Origin: Olavius sp. associated proteobacterium Delta 1
Lineage (GTDB): Bacteria > Desulfobacterota > Desulfobacteria > Desulfobacterales > JAFDCJ01
Assembly (NCBI GenBank): GCA_902749685.1
Contig: CACVKW010000830.1
Coordinates: forward strand, 1-64,000
DNA: 64,000 nt
Reading direction: 5' to 3'
The notes under the pieces are model-generated. The model searched no databases, had not been told where the DNA came from, and saw nothing but the letters and a program-made list of their open reading frames with translations. Below, piece after piece: positions 8,752 through 17,330 of this stretch. Every line of letters starts with the position of its first letter. Positions within the stretch are counted from its first letter, which is position 1. The translations under genes and the position numbers were made by a program.

Positions 8752-9701
8752 AGGACCACCCCGCGGCGCCGGGCTATCTGGGTCATCAGCTGGGAGAATA
8801 CGATGGCAACGACAATAATTGCCGCAATAATCAGCCCGGTGGCGATGCCTTCGGGACGGGCCAACAAGTCCACATCGCTGTAATTTTTGTAGGCCCACAC
8901 CGGCAACATCACGGGGTAGGTTTGACCCAGCAGGAAAGGCACTTCGAAAGCGCCGAAGGTGTAGGCAAAGACAATCAGACAGGCAGCGCCCAGGCTGGGA
9001 GAAATGGTGGGCAGGGTGATGGAACGGAACCGCTGCCAGCGGCCGGCTTTAAGCGTCCGGCCAACCTCTAATAGTTCAACACCGCTGCGTCGCAACACCG
9101 ATAAAATCATCAGCGTGATAAACGGAATCTCTTTCCAGACATAGGTCAGTATAATTGCGATACCCCAGCGATCGTTTACCAGCAGCGGAAACGCAGCCGA
9201 AGAATCGATTAAACCCAGTTTGACGATTACTCTTGAAAGAAGGCCGGTCGGCGTCAGCATAAATACCATGGCCACTGCGATCACCAGATGCGGAACCGTC
9301 AAGGGAACCTGGAAAATAAAATGAATCAGGCGGCTTTTTGCAGATAGCGAGACCAGAAAAATTGCCATACCGATGCTGATGGCCCCTGCGATGACAGTAG
9401 CCGACAGCGCGACGTACAGCGTTAACACTAAACTTTGTAAAAAATCCGGATCTCCAAGTACATTGATAAAATGTTTGAAGGACAGAGATTTCATACCGGC
9501 TGGCGGCAAATACCCCAGGCTTTGAATCAGGCCCAACGCCAGTCCACCGCCGAACAAAACCACCACGACAATCAGAGCTGGTGCCACCATTCTGCCTATT
9601 GTCAAAAAGCCCGGACTGTTGCGTGTCCGAGCGTTTGAATCCTGTGTTAGACGCCTGGTATCAGCCTTCACAGGATAGGAAGCTATGAGTTGCCGATCCA
9701 T
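8748..9701 (-). CDS. ABC importer inner-membrane permease (first of pair)
   Basis: A 317-residue integral membrane protein. A polar N-terminal tail of about 35 residues is followed by around six hydrophobic segments. The EAA-type loop GVELLEVGRTLKAGRWQRF lies about residues 204-222. It resembles PotB/CysT-type permeases of the spermidine/iron/thiamine importer group. It is the second gene of the cluster, after the binding protein, and is coupled by a 4-nt overlap to the second permease. Confidence 0.87.
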   Translation of the reverse strand: MDRQLIASYPVKADTRRLTQDSNARTRNSPGFLTIGRMVAPALIVVVVLFGGGLALGLIQSLGYLPPAGMKSLSFKHFINVLGDPDFLQSLVLTLYVALSATVIAGAISIGMAIFLVSLSAKSRLIHFIFQVPLTVPHLVIAVAMVFMLTPTGLLSRVIVKLGLIDSSAAFPLLVNDRWGIAIILTYVWKEIPFITLMILSVLRRSGVELLEVGRTLKAGRWQRFRSITLPTISPSLGAACLIVFAYTFGAFEVPFLLGQTYPVMLPVWAYKNYSDVDLLARPEGIATGLIIAAIIVVAIVFSQLMTQIARRRGVVL

Positions 9702-9733
9702 AGGTTAAGATATGAGTCCAGTCGTTTTAACTG

Positions 9734-9927
9734 AAAAGCGAACCGCAGAACCGCAGAATGTCGAATATCGAAGGATTGACTCGCTGCGCTCTGTCTAAAA
9801 CATAACCTGATGGGTGCTGAGGACTTTGCATGTGGCTGTTTTCACCGCCCATATTCTATCTAACTCAGTCCTCTTTATTAGGTTCTGATCTGTTTTCTGT
9901 CGTCTGACATCTGTCATCTGTATTCTG
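9734..9927. repeat. Iterated-word block between permease and binding-protein genes
   Basis: The block opens with GCGAACCGCAGAACCGCAGA and GTCGAATATCGAAGGA, a word set repeated almost exactly at 32967-33030. It ends with TCTGACATCTGTCATCTG and TATTCTGTCATCTG, an iteration of an 8-9 nt word. No gene was found in the gap. It interrupts an otherwise tight ABC operon, so it may affect read-through from the binding-protein gene. Confidence 0.6.
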
Positions 9928-11160
9928 TCATCTGCCTTTAAGTACGTGCTGGTCCCAGCCCCTTTCGAGGCGGATTAATATTTTCGACGGCGGTTCCGGA
10001 AGCTGATGGCTTTGCAATTCTTTATCTGACAGGGTGGCGATACCCCGCGGCAGGTTCTTGAATTTTTCCTGCCAGCCTGGATCCAGGCGCTGGATATCAA
10101 TTGCCGGCATGTCTCCCCAGACTTCGATGTCCGCCTTTTTCAATTGAGCTTCCGGTGAAATCAGGAAATTTGCCACGACCATGGCCCCTTCCTTGTCCGA
10201 TGCGTTAAATGGAATGGCAACAAAGTGGGTGTTGCTGATGGTGCCTTCTTTAAACACGAAGGTGCGCACTGTGTCGGGATAGAGGCCGTCGTGGATCATC
10301 TCAGATGCTTTTCCCGGATGATAGCTCATGGCAAAATCCACTTCCCCATCGGCCAGGAGTTGATGCAGTTGGACCGGGCTTTGGGGATAAGTTTGGCCCT
10401 GGCGCCACAGATTCGGAGCCAGGCCAGTCAACACCTGGTACGTTTTATCGGCTGCTGATTCAAAATTCTGTTCAGTATACTTGCCCTGCCAGGAATTTAC
10501 ATCGCCGGCCACATGGTAAAATACATGACGTACAAACACTGAACCGGTAAAATCCGGCGGCGCCGGGTAGGTAAAGCGACCCGGGTTTTGCTGGATCCAG
10601 GTTAGCAGGTTACCAACGGTCTGCGGCGGATTGGGGGTGCGCTTTGAATCGTATATCATGACCACCTGAGCACTTCCCCAGGGTGATTCCAAGCCATCCA
10701 CGGGTTCACCAAAGTCGTTGGAAACCGATGACCGATTCCAATCCACCAATTTTTGATTGGGCAAGTGATCGGCAAACGGCCCATACAGCAAATCGTTTCT
10801 TTTGCAGGTGCGAAAGTTCTCTCCATTGATCCACATTAAATCGACCTCGCCGCCCTCAGTTTTGCCGGCCTGTTTTTCAACCAGGATTTTGCTGACCACC
10901 TCGCTGATGTCTTTAATTGGTACCTGACGCAGTTTGATTCCGTAAAGGTCCTTAAGCCGTGGGGCCAGATAGCCATTTACATATTCATTGGCGGATGAGA
11001 AACCGCCATACATATACCAGTCTACTGTTTGGCCGCGGGCGCGTTCCAGAACCTCCGACCAGGTAAACGCATTGGGTTGCGATGTGAAAATTAAACCCGT
11101 CATCACGATGAGAACACTGATTAGAAGCAGCCGCCCTGCATATTGTTTTATTAGCGCCAT
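9928..11160 (-). CDS. YnjB-like ABC transporter substrate-binding protein
   Basis: A 410-residue secreted protein with an N-terminal hydrophobic signal segment (about 8-28). The mature part has the YnjB-family hallmarks VDWYMYGGFSSANEYVNGYL, EVDLMWINGENFRTCK and YGPFADHLPNQ. E. coli YnjB is the binding protein of the YnjBCD importer, whose ligand is not firmly established. It is the first gene of the minus-strand cluster (binding protein, two permeases, ATPase, kinase-like). The stop is preceded by HVLKGR, whose codons border the iterated-word block. The phosphotransferase-fold gene at the end hints that the ligand is a phosphorylatable alcohol such as a vitamin or amino alcohol; this is inference. 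Confidence 0.85.
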   Translation of the reverse strand: MALIKQYAGRLLLISVLIVMTGLIFTSQPNAFTWSEVLERARGQTVDWYMYGGFSSANEYVNGYLAPRLKDLYGIKLRQVPIKDISEVVSKILVEKQAGKTEGGEVDLMWINGENFRTCKRNDLLYGPFADHLPNQKLVDWNRSSVSNDFGEPVDGLESPWGSAQVVMIYDSKRTPNPPQTVGNLLTWIQQNPGRFTYPAPPDFTGSVFVRHVFYHVAGDVNSWQGKYTEQNFESAADKTYQVLTGLAPNLWRQGQTYPQSPVQLHQLLADGEVDFAMSYHPGKASEMIHDGLYPDTVRTFVFKEGTISNTHFVAIPFNASDKEGAMVVANFLISPEAQLKKADIEVWGDMPAIDIQRLDPGWQEKFKNLPRGIATLSDKELQSHQLPEPPSKILIRLERGWDQHVLKGR

Positions 11161-11245
11161 TTATTTGCCTCCAGAGTATTTTGCATAGAAGGTGTTTTAA
11201 AACCAATTCTATTCTAAATATCCGGTCGTATAAAATGCCCCTGCC

Positions 11246-12466
11246 TTACATATGAGTCACAATTTCCCGCGCAAACTCCGAGCATTTGACCTCGGTGGCT
11301 CCTTCTATCTGACGCGCCAGATCATAGGTGACGATGCGGGATTTAATTGTGGCCTGAAGGGCGGTGCGGATTGCATTGGAAGCTTCGCGCCAACCCATGT
11401 AATCCAGCATCATGGCGCCCGACAGGATAACGGAACTCGGGTTGACTTTGTCGAGTCCGGCATACTTGGGTGCAGTTCCGTGAGTGGCTTCAAAAACCGC
11501 GCAGCGATCGCCAATATTTGCACCCGGTGCCATCCCCAAGCCACCTACCTGGGCGGCCAGGGCATCTGACAGATAGTCGCCGTTTAAGTTTGGTGTGGCG
11601 ATTACATCAAACTCATCGGGTCGCAACAGGACCTGCTGGAAAAGCATATCGGCGATGCGATCCTTGATTAACACTTTGCCTTCAGGGTATTTTCCGCGAT
11701 AATCGTCATAGAGTTCTTTTTCCGTAATCGTCGCATTGCGGAATTTTTCCCGGGCCACTTCATAACCCCATTTAGCAAAAGCGCCCTCGGTAAATTTCAT
11801 AATATTGCCTTTGTGCATTAACGTGACGCTTTTATAATTGTTTTCAACCGCGTGGGCGATAGCTCTTGCCACCAATCGTTTCGTATTTTTGGCACTGATG
11901 GGCTTAATTCCCAGACCGGCGTCATCCGGCAGGCTTGTGCCCATCTGGCCGTTTAAAAAACTTCTGACCTTTTCGGCTTCCGAACTGCCGGCCTCAAATT
12001 CGATACCGGCATACAGGTCTTCCGTGTTCTCCCGAAAAACCACCATATCGATCTTTTCAGGATGTTTCATGGGGCTGGGCACGGTATCAATATACTTAAC
12101 CGGGCGCACACAGGCATAAAGGTCCAGTTTTTGTCGAATTGCAACATTGAGACTTCGGATTCCCTTACCCACCGGTGTGGTCATTGGCCCCTTAATGGCC
12201 ACGACATGTTTTTCAATTGTATTCAGGGTTTCATCCGGCAGCCAGGTGCCGCTCTGCTGAAAACTCTTTTCCCCGGCCAGCACCTCGAGCCAGATGATTT
12301 TGCGCTTGCCGGCGTATGCATTTTCAACGGCGCTGTCCATTACCAGCTGGGCCGCCCGCCAGATGTCCGGTCCGATGCCGTCTCCTTCGATAAAGGGAAT
12401 GAGCGGGTTATCAGGTACATTCAGGGATCCATCGGTATATTTGGTTATTATTCCTTGGTTTGTCAT
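11246..12466 (-). CDS. icd: Isocitrate dehydrogenase (NADP-type)
   Basis: A 406-residue enzyme matching bacterial NADP-dependent isocitrate dehydrogenase. Visible motifs are [16 protein letters not shown], the substrate loop [36 protein letters not shown], the catalytic Lys region [13 protein letters not shown], the metal-binding Asp region [17 protein letters not shown], and nucleotide-binding [12 protein letters not shown]. It converts isocitrate to 2-oxoglutarate and CO2 in the cytoplasm. It sits downstream of aconitase on the same strand, but a 450-nt iterated-word gap separates them. Together they give two consecutive TCA steps. Confidence 0.95.
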   Translation of the reverse strand: MTNQGIITKYTDGSLNVPDNPLIPFIEGDGIGPDIWRAAQLVMDSAVENAYAGKRKIIWLEVLAGEKSFQQSGTWLPDETLNTIEKHVVAIKGPMTTPVGKGIRSLNVAIRQKLDLYACVRPVKYIDTVPSPMKHPEKIDMVVFRENTEDLYAGIEFEAGSSEAEKVRSFLNGQMGTSLPDDAGLGIKPISAKNTKRLVARAIAHAVENNYKSVTLMHKGNIMKFTEGAFAKWGYEVAREKFRNATITEKELYDDYRGKYPEGKVLIKDRIADMLFQQVLLRPDEFDVIATPNLNGDYLSDALAAQVGGLGMAPGANIGDRCAVFEATHGTAPKYAGLDKVNPSSVILSGAMMLDYMGWREASNAIRTALQATIKSRIVTYDLARQIEGATEVKCSEFAREIVTHM

Positions 12467-12597
12467 TCTTAAAATCCTCTTGCGAATTATTTTCTAAATT
12501 TCAGGTAATTTTGTACAAATAGTAATACTGAAAATTTGATTTTGCTTTGAATAGGCCTCTTTTTTAGGGCGAATATTTTTCCTGTTCTTTAACGGCA

Positions 12598-12900
12598 TAT
12601 TCAGGACTTCTTTTGCAACCTAGGGCAGCCCACCGTGGCTGTCGGGTTTGGTCGGCACGGTTGCCGACTTTGCGTGCATCTGAGCCAGGTTTATCCGGTC
12701 GGCACGGTGGCCGACCCTACTTACGCCCTGCACCGTGAGCCGAACCCCTAATGCCATTAATTTATCGTTTAGCTATATACCTTAAACCTTTTACCCTAAA
12801 CCGCTTATTTTCCAGTTACCAGCAATCAGTATCCAGCATCCAGCATCCAGTATCCAGCATCGAGGATCCAGCATCCAGCAAAGCAACCCGCGCTGCGCAC
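12598..12900. repeat. Word-repeat region between acnA and icd, with two GTCGGC palindromes
   Basis: Two 18-nt dyads, GTCGGCACGGTTGCCGAC (12651-12668) and GTCGGCACGGTGGCCGAC (12698-12715), are separated by 29 nt. A run of 7-nt words CAGTATC/CAGCATC follows (about 12816-12880). The 12467-12918 gap is 452 nt and has no credible gene. The open frame on the plus strand through it is rich in Ser/Gln only because it translates the words. Confidence 0.65.
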
Positions 12901-12918
12901 CCCCGCGCACCCCGCGAC

Positions 12919-15663
12919 TTAGCTCTCCCGCATCACCTTGCGCAATACATAAGGCAGAATGCCGTTGTTTTCAAAGTAGGCGACATCCACTTCGGTGTCC
13001 AAGCGTGCGATGACCTCAAAATCTATCTGCCGGCCATCATCTTTGACGGCTTTAACCCGCAGCACTTTGCGCGGTTGCATATCCTCAACGCCGCTGATGG
13101 AAAATATTTCGGATCCGTCCAGGTCGAGACTATCCCAGCTTTGACCCGCTTTAAATACCAGCGGCAGGGCCCCCATGCCGACAAGATTGCTGCGATGGAT
13201 CCGTTCATAGGATTCGGTGATGACGGCTTTGATGCCCAGCAGGTTGGTTCCCTTGGCAGCCCAATCCCGCGAAGAGCCGGTACCGTATTCTTTGCCTGCC
13301 AGAACCACCAGCGGTATGAATTCCGCCAGGTAATCCATGGCCGCATCATAGATGAACATTTCCTCGCCGGCCGGATATTTAAGGGTATAGCTGCCTTCTT
13401 TTTGCTCCATCATCTGATTTTTAATTCTGATGTTGCCGAAGGTTCCGCGCATCATGACCTCATGGTTGCCTCTTCTGGAACCGTAGGAGTTAAAATCCGG
13501 CTGGGCAACATTTTTAGCGATTAAGTACTTTCCGGCCGGATATTTTTGCGGAATGGCACCGGCCGGTGAGATGTGGTCGGTGGTAACCGAGTCCCCCAGA
13601 ACCAGCAGCGCCCGGGCATCCTCGATATTTTCGGCCCGATCCAGCTGCAGTTTGAAGCCGTCAAAATAGGGCGGTTTTTTAATGTAGGTGGAGTTTTTAT
13701 CCCAGTCAAAGGTGGTGCTCTCCGTGACTTCGAGTTTGCGCCAGAATTCGTCGCCTTCAAATATTTTTTCATACTCGCTTTTGTAAAACTGCTTCTTGAC
13801 ATGCACATTGGCCAGTTTTTCAATTTCTTCCGTGCCGGGCCAGATATCTTTTAGATATACCGGTTCGTCATCGGGTCCCAGCGCCAGCGGTTCGCGGGTC
13901 AAATCAATATCGATTCTGCCGGCCAGGGCAAAGGCCACCACCAGCATGGGGGATGCCAGAAAATTTGCTTTCACGCGCTGGTGGATGCGGGCTTCGAAAT
14001 TGCGGTTTCCTGAAAGAACCGCTGCCACCGTCAGATCATTCTTGGTGACGGCGTCATCAATTTCAGGGGGCAAGGGCCCGCTGTTGCCGATGCAAGTGGT
14101 GCAGCCGAAGGCCGCCAGATTAAATCCCAGCGTTTCAAGGTATGGTAAAAGACCGGCGTCTTTCAGGTAATCAATCACCACTTTTGAACCGGGCGCAAGC
14201 GAGGTTTTTACGAAAATCGGGACCTGCAAACCTTTTTCTACCGCTTTTTTGGCAACCAGGCCGGCTCCCAGCAGGACAAACGGATTGGACGTATTGGTGC
14301 AGGAAGTGATGGCGGCAATCACGATGTTGCCGTCACAAAGCTTTACTTGCTGTCCGTTAAAGACAATGTCGCAAACCTTTTTTTTGGGTGTGCATGCTTC
14401 TGCCCGGGTTGTGCGGCTGCCGGATTCGTCATGGTATTTTGAAATATGTTCGACATCGGTGTCTCTCTCATAATCACATCCTAGAATCGTGGCAAAGTTG
14501 TCTTTAAGGTCGGGCAGACTGATTCTGTCCTGGGGCCTGGCAGGTCCGGCAACGGCCGGCGTAACCTGCGCCAGATCCACCTCGAGCACCTCGCTGTATT
14601 CGGGATCTTCCGATCCGGTATAGAAAAGCCCTAGCGCCTTAGTGCAATGTTCTACAATTTCAGCCTGTTGCTCTCGATTCGTGATCTTAAGGTAATCGAT
14701 GGTCTTCTCATCAACCGGGAAAAACCCCATGGTGGCGCCGTATTCCGGGGTCATGTTCGACAGGGTGGCCCGATCCGGTACGGTCAGTTTTTTCATGCCG
14801 GGACCAAAGTATTCGACAAATTTTTCAACCACCCCGTGGTTTCTGAGCATTTGGGTGACGCTCAGCACCAGATCGGTGGCCGTCACCCCTTCCTGTAATT
14901 CACCCAGCAGCCTGACACCGATAACTTCGGGTATCGACATATAATAGGGTTGCCCCAGCATAACTGCCTCAGCCTCGATGCCGCCGACACCCCAGCCCAT
15001 CACGCCGATACCGTTTATCATGGTGGTGTGTGAGTCCGTGCCGACCAAGGTGTCCGGATAGGCCGTGACACCGTTTCCATTGCTCTCTGCGATAACAATC
15101 TGTCCCAGGTATTCGAGGTTGACCTGGTGGCAGATTCCGGAATTGGGCGGGACGACGCTGAAATTGTCAAAACTTTTCTGGGCCCATTTAAGCAGCGCAT
15201 ATCTTTCCGAATTTCTTTCGTATTCCTTGGCGACATTTTTAGTCAGGGCATCGGGGGTGCCAAAATAATCCACCTGCACGGAATGATCGACCACTAAATC
15301 CACCGGCACCAACGGATTGATTTTAGCCGGATCGCCCCCCAGATCTTTGACCGCATCGCGCATGGCCGCCAGATCCACCACCGCCGGTACCCCTGTAAAA
15401 TCCTGCATCAATACACGCGCGGGATGATACGGTATCTCCAGCGGTGCGTCATAATGTTTTTGCCATTTGGCAATATTGAGCAGATCCGCTTCTCTAACAA
15501 CCCGGCCGTCTAATTTGCGCAACAGGTTTTCAACCAGAATTTTGATGGAATAGGGCAGTTTGCGGAGCGACGCGATTCCCTTTGCTTCCAGCCGGTTTAT
15601 ATCAAATATTTGATATTCGGTGCCCTGAACTTTGATATGCTTGATGAAATCGGTTTTTTCCAT
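12919..15663 (-). CDS. acnA: Aconitate hydratase
   Basis: The start at ATG 15663 (MEKTDFIKHIKVQG) has AAGGAG 7 nt upstream. The longer open frame to 15774 would run into the neighbouring gene, so I exclude it. At 914 residues it fits the AcnA/IRP-type monofunctional aconitase. The 4Fe-4S ligands are in TSCTNTSNPFVLLGAG and FGCTTCIGNSGPLP; substrate-site segments include DSHTTMINGIGVMGWGVGG, and the C-terminal swivel domain has YGTGSSRDWAAKG. It isomerises citrate to isocitrate in the cytoplasm. It follows a molybdopterin protein gene and precedes icd. Confidence 0.95.
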   Translation of the reverse strand: MEKTDFIKHIKVQGTEYQIFDINRLEAKGIASLRKLPYSIKILVENLLRKLDGRVVREADLLNIAKWQKHYDAPLEIPYHPARVLMQDFTGVPAVVDLAAMRDAVKDLGGDPAKINPLVPVDLVVDHSVQVDYFGTPDALTKNVAKEYERNSERYALLKWAQKSFDNFSVVPPNSGICHQVNLEYLGQIVIAESNGNGVTAYPDTLVGTDSHTTMINGIGVMGWGVGGIEAEAVMLGQPYYMSIPEVIGVRLLGELQEGVTATDLVLSVTQMLRNHGVVEKFVEYFGPGMKKLTVPDRATLSNMTPEYGATMGFFPVDEKTIDYLKITNREQQAEIVEHCTKALGLFYTGSEDPEYSEVLEVDLAQVTPAVAGPARPQDRISLPDLKDNFATILGCDYERDTDVEHISKYHDESGSRTTRAEACTPKKKVCDIVFNGQQVKLCDGNIVIAAITSCTNTSNPFVLLGAGLVAKKAVEKGLQVPIFVKTSLAPGSKVVIDYLKDAGLLPYLETLGFNLAAFGCTTCIGNSGPLPPEIDDAVTKNDLTVAAVLSGNRNFEARIHQRVKANFLASPMLVVAFALAGRIDIDLTREPLALGPDDEPVYLKDIWPGTEEIEKLANVHVKKQFYKSEYEKIFEGDEFWRKLEVTESTTFDWDKNSTYIKKPPYFDGFKLQLDRAENIEDARALLVLGDSVTTDHISPAGAIPQKYPAGKYLIAKNVAQPDFNSYGSRRGNHEVMMRGTFGNIRIKNQMMEQKEGSYTLKYPAGEEMFIYDAAMDYLAEFIPLVVLAGKEYGTGSSRDWAAKGTNLLGIKAVITESYERIHRSNLVGMGALPLVFKAGQSWDSLDLDGSEIFSISGVEDMQPRKVLRVKAVKDDGRQIDFEVIARLDTEVDVAYFENNGILPYVLRKVMRES

Positions 15664-15731
15664 GGCGGCTCCTTCATTCCGTGTGTTGATTATAGATAGA
15701 TCGAAAATCTGTTCCCGCGGATCCGGAGACT

Positions 15732-16418
15732 TTATATCCCGTGGGCTTCGATTTTGTGGACATATTTCACCCATTCAGAGCCGTAGTGATCCTCGGCCAC
15801 TACACGTAAAGGATATCCGTGTTTCTCAGGAAGCGCCTTCCCGTTCACCTGATAGGCTAAAAATATTTTATTGGTGGCAATTTCATCTATTGGAAATCGT
15901 TCAACTTTTGCATAGCGCCCGGCAGGCCCCCTAAAGCTGACATGGGTGATTTCCGCTTCGGCTTCGGCCATTGTTAGCAGTTCCGTGACCGAAATGCCCT
16001 TCCAACGTCCGTGATTAGTAAAAAACCCCGGACAAATCAAGAGAACATTTCTTTCGATGGACGGCAATTTAAGCAGCTGAGCATAGGTTAATTTTAACGG
16101 TTTCTTAACTTTTCCGGTTACTTCCAGGTGCCATTGGTCCAGATTTACCTGATGATCCGTCAACCCCATGGTCTCGAAATCTTCCAATGGAATTACTTGC
16201 AGGTTACGCGCATCCAGAGTTGCGGGGTTGCGGTCTACCAGACTGGACATTTTAGTGCCTTTGGGCAGGATGACGCGCTTCATTTTAGCCCAGGCAGATT
16301 GAAAGGCAGTTGAGAGCGAGCCCAAGAAAAGACCGATACCTGCCAGAAACCGGATCGTTCTTTTAATAAAATACCTGCGGGTGGCTGTGGATTCGTTTGT
16401 TGCCCGGTTAGTTTTCAT
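15732..16418 (-). CDS. Molybdopterin-dependent oxidoreductase domain protein (sulfite-oxidase fold, YedY/MsrP-like)
   Basis: A 228-residue protein with a twin-arginine-type signal (TRRYFIKRTIRFLAG, about 13-27), so it is probably exported folded. It has a sulfite-oxidase Mo-pterin fold with the likely molybdenum-ligand Cys in LLICPGFFTNHGRWKG, plus WKGISVTELL and HGYPLRVVAEDHYGSEWVKY. Family members reduce or oxidise S- or N-oxides; the exact substrate is not evident. It overlaps the rpiA stop by 11 nt. No haem-binding partner (MsrQ-like) is adjacent. Confidence 0.8.
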   Translation of the reverse strand: MKTNRATNESTATRRYFIKRTIRFLAGIGLFLGSLSTAFQSAWAKMKRVILPKGTKMSSLVDRNPATLDARNLQVIPLEDFETMGLTDHQVNLDQWHLEVTGKVKKPLKLTYAQLLKLPSIERNVLLICPGFFTNHGRWKGISVTELLTMAEAEAEITHVSFRGPAGRYAKVERFPIDEIATNKIFLAYQVNGKALPEKHGYPLRVVAEDHYGSEWVKYVHKIEAHGI

Positions 16419-17106
16419 TTCGCTTAAGGTGTCGAATGCCGTTTGATTCGGCGACGATCACGTCGCTGGCCAGTTCCAGAAAGAGCCCGTGTTCAACAAT
16501 TCCGGCCCGTCCATCCAGCTGTGCCGCTAATTTTGCGAGATCGGTGATCGGGCCGAAATCGGCATCCAGAATCAGGTTGTTTTGATCGGTTTTAAAAATA
16601 GCGCCGTCGCCCTGGCTGCGAATAGACACAGATGCACCTAAAGATTTTAAAAAAGATGCTTCTGTTTTACCGGCAAATGGGATAACTTCCACCGGCAACG
16701 CCCATTTTGTGCCAAGGTGGGCAGAAAGCTTGCTATCGTCTACGATAATGATATTTTGGCGGCTGGCCTGGGCGACTACTTTTTCGCGCAGCAGGGCGCC
16801 GCCGCCGCCTTTAATCAGATTCAACTGCGGGTCGACTTCATCGGCCCCGTCAATCGTAATGTCGATCTGTTGTTTTTCATCGAAGCCAACCAATGGTATT
16901 CCCAGTTCAGTCGCCAATTTTTCGGTTCGAGCGGAACTGGGTATTCCCACTATGTTTTTTAATCCACCGGATTTTATCCGTTCTGCAATGCGTTGAATCG
17001 CAAAATTAGCTGTACTACCGCTGCCAAGTCCAACCACCATATCGGATTCGACAAATTCCGCCGCACGGTTGGCTGCTATTTGCTTTAATTCATCCTGGGA
17101 TGCCAT
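16408..17106 (-). CDS. rpiA: Ribose-5-phosphate isomerase A
   Basis: A 232-residue protein of standard RpiA length. The phosphate-binding motif VGLGSGSTANFAIQRI and the catalytic-loop DGADEVDPQLNLIKGGGGAL are both present, with LREKVVAQAS following. It interconverts ribose-5-phosphate and ribulose-5-phosphate in the non-oxidative pentose phosphate pathway. AGGAG lies 6 nt before ATG 17106. It sits in a minus-strand group with transaldolase, glucokinase and glucose-6-phosphate dehydrogenase, supporting a pentose-phosphate role. Confidence 0.95.
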   Translation of the reverse strand: MASQDELKQIAANRAAEFVESDMVVGLGSGSTANFAIQRIAERIKSGGLKNIVGIPSSARTEKLATELGIPLVGFDEKQQIDITIDGADEVDPQLNLIKGGGGALLREKVVAQASRQNIIIVDDSKLSAHLGTKWALPVEVIPFAGKTEASFLKSLGASVSIRSQGDGAIFKTDQNNLILDADFGPITDLAKLAAQLDGRAGIVEHGLFLELASDVIVAESNGIRHLKRNEN

Positions 17107-17164
17107 GGATCTCCTCTTGTGTTTATAAGGCCTGAATTTGCAGAGTTTCTATGCTGTGGCTGCC

Positions 17165-17330
17165 AGCCGGAATTAGGGCAGACAGCCAAGCGCATGGCGC
17201 AGAGAGCATAGGGCGAAGTGCATGGCACATAGCGCAGGCCTATATGGCATAGCGCATAGGGGAAAAGAAAAGCAACTATAAACAGGACTCTGCCCTATGC
17301 CCTCTGCTCTCTGCCCTGTGCGCCCTGCTG
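17165..17330. repeat. Iterated-word inverted block reaching into the transaldolase 3' end
   Basis: Words built on GCATGGCGCAGAGAGCATAGG and GCATAGCGCATAGG (17180-17262) are followed by their approximate complement CTCTGCCCTATGCCC, TCTGCTCTCTGCCC and TGTGCGCCC (17287-17327). The whole could form a long hairpin after transaldolase. The complementary half overlaps the last codons of the transaldolase gene, so its C-terminal tail (about QGAQGREQRA) is written by the repeat. Confidence 0.65.

Noticed and set aside
12816-12880. CRISPR-like array
   Set aside because: The repeated words are 7 nt, contiguous and degenerate, with no spacers and no cas genes in the window.
12751-13524. 257-residue plus-strand open frame overlapping the acnA 3' end
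   Set aside because: Its N-terminus is translated word repeats (SSIQHPVSSIEDPASS) and the rest is antisense to aconitase.
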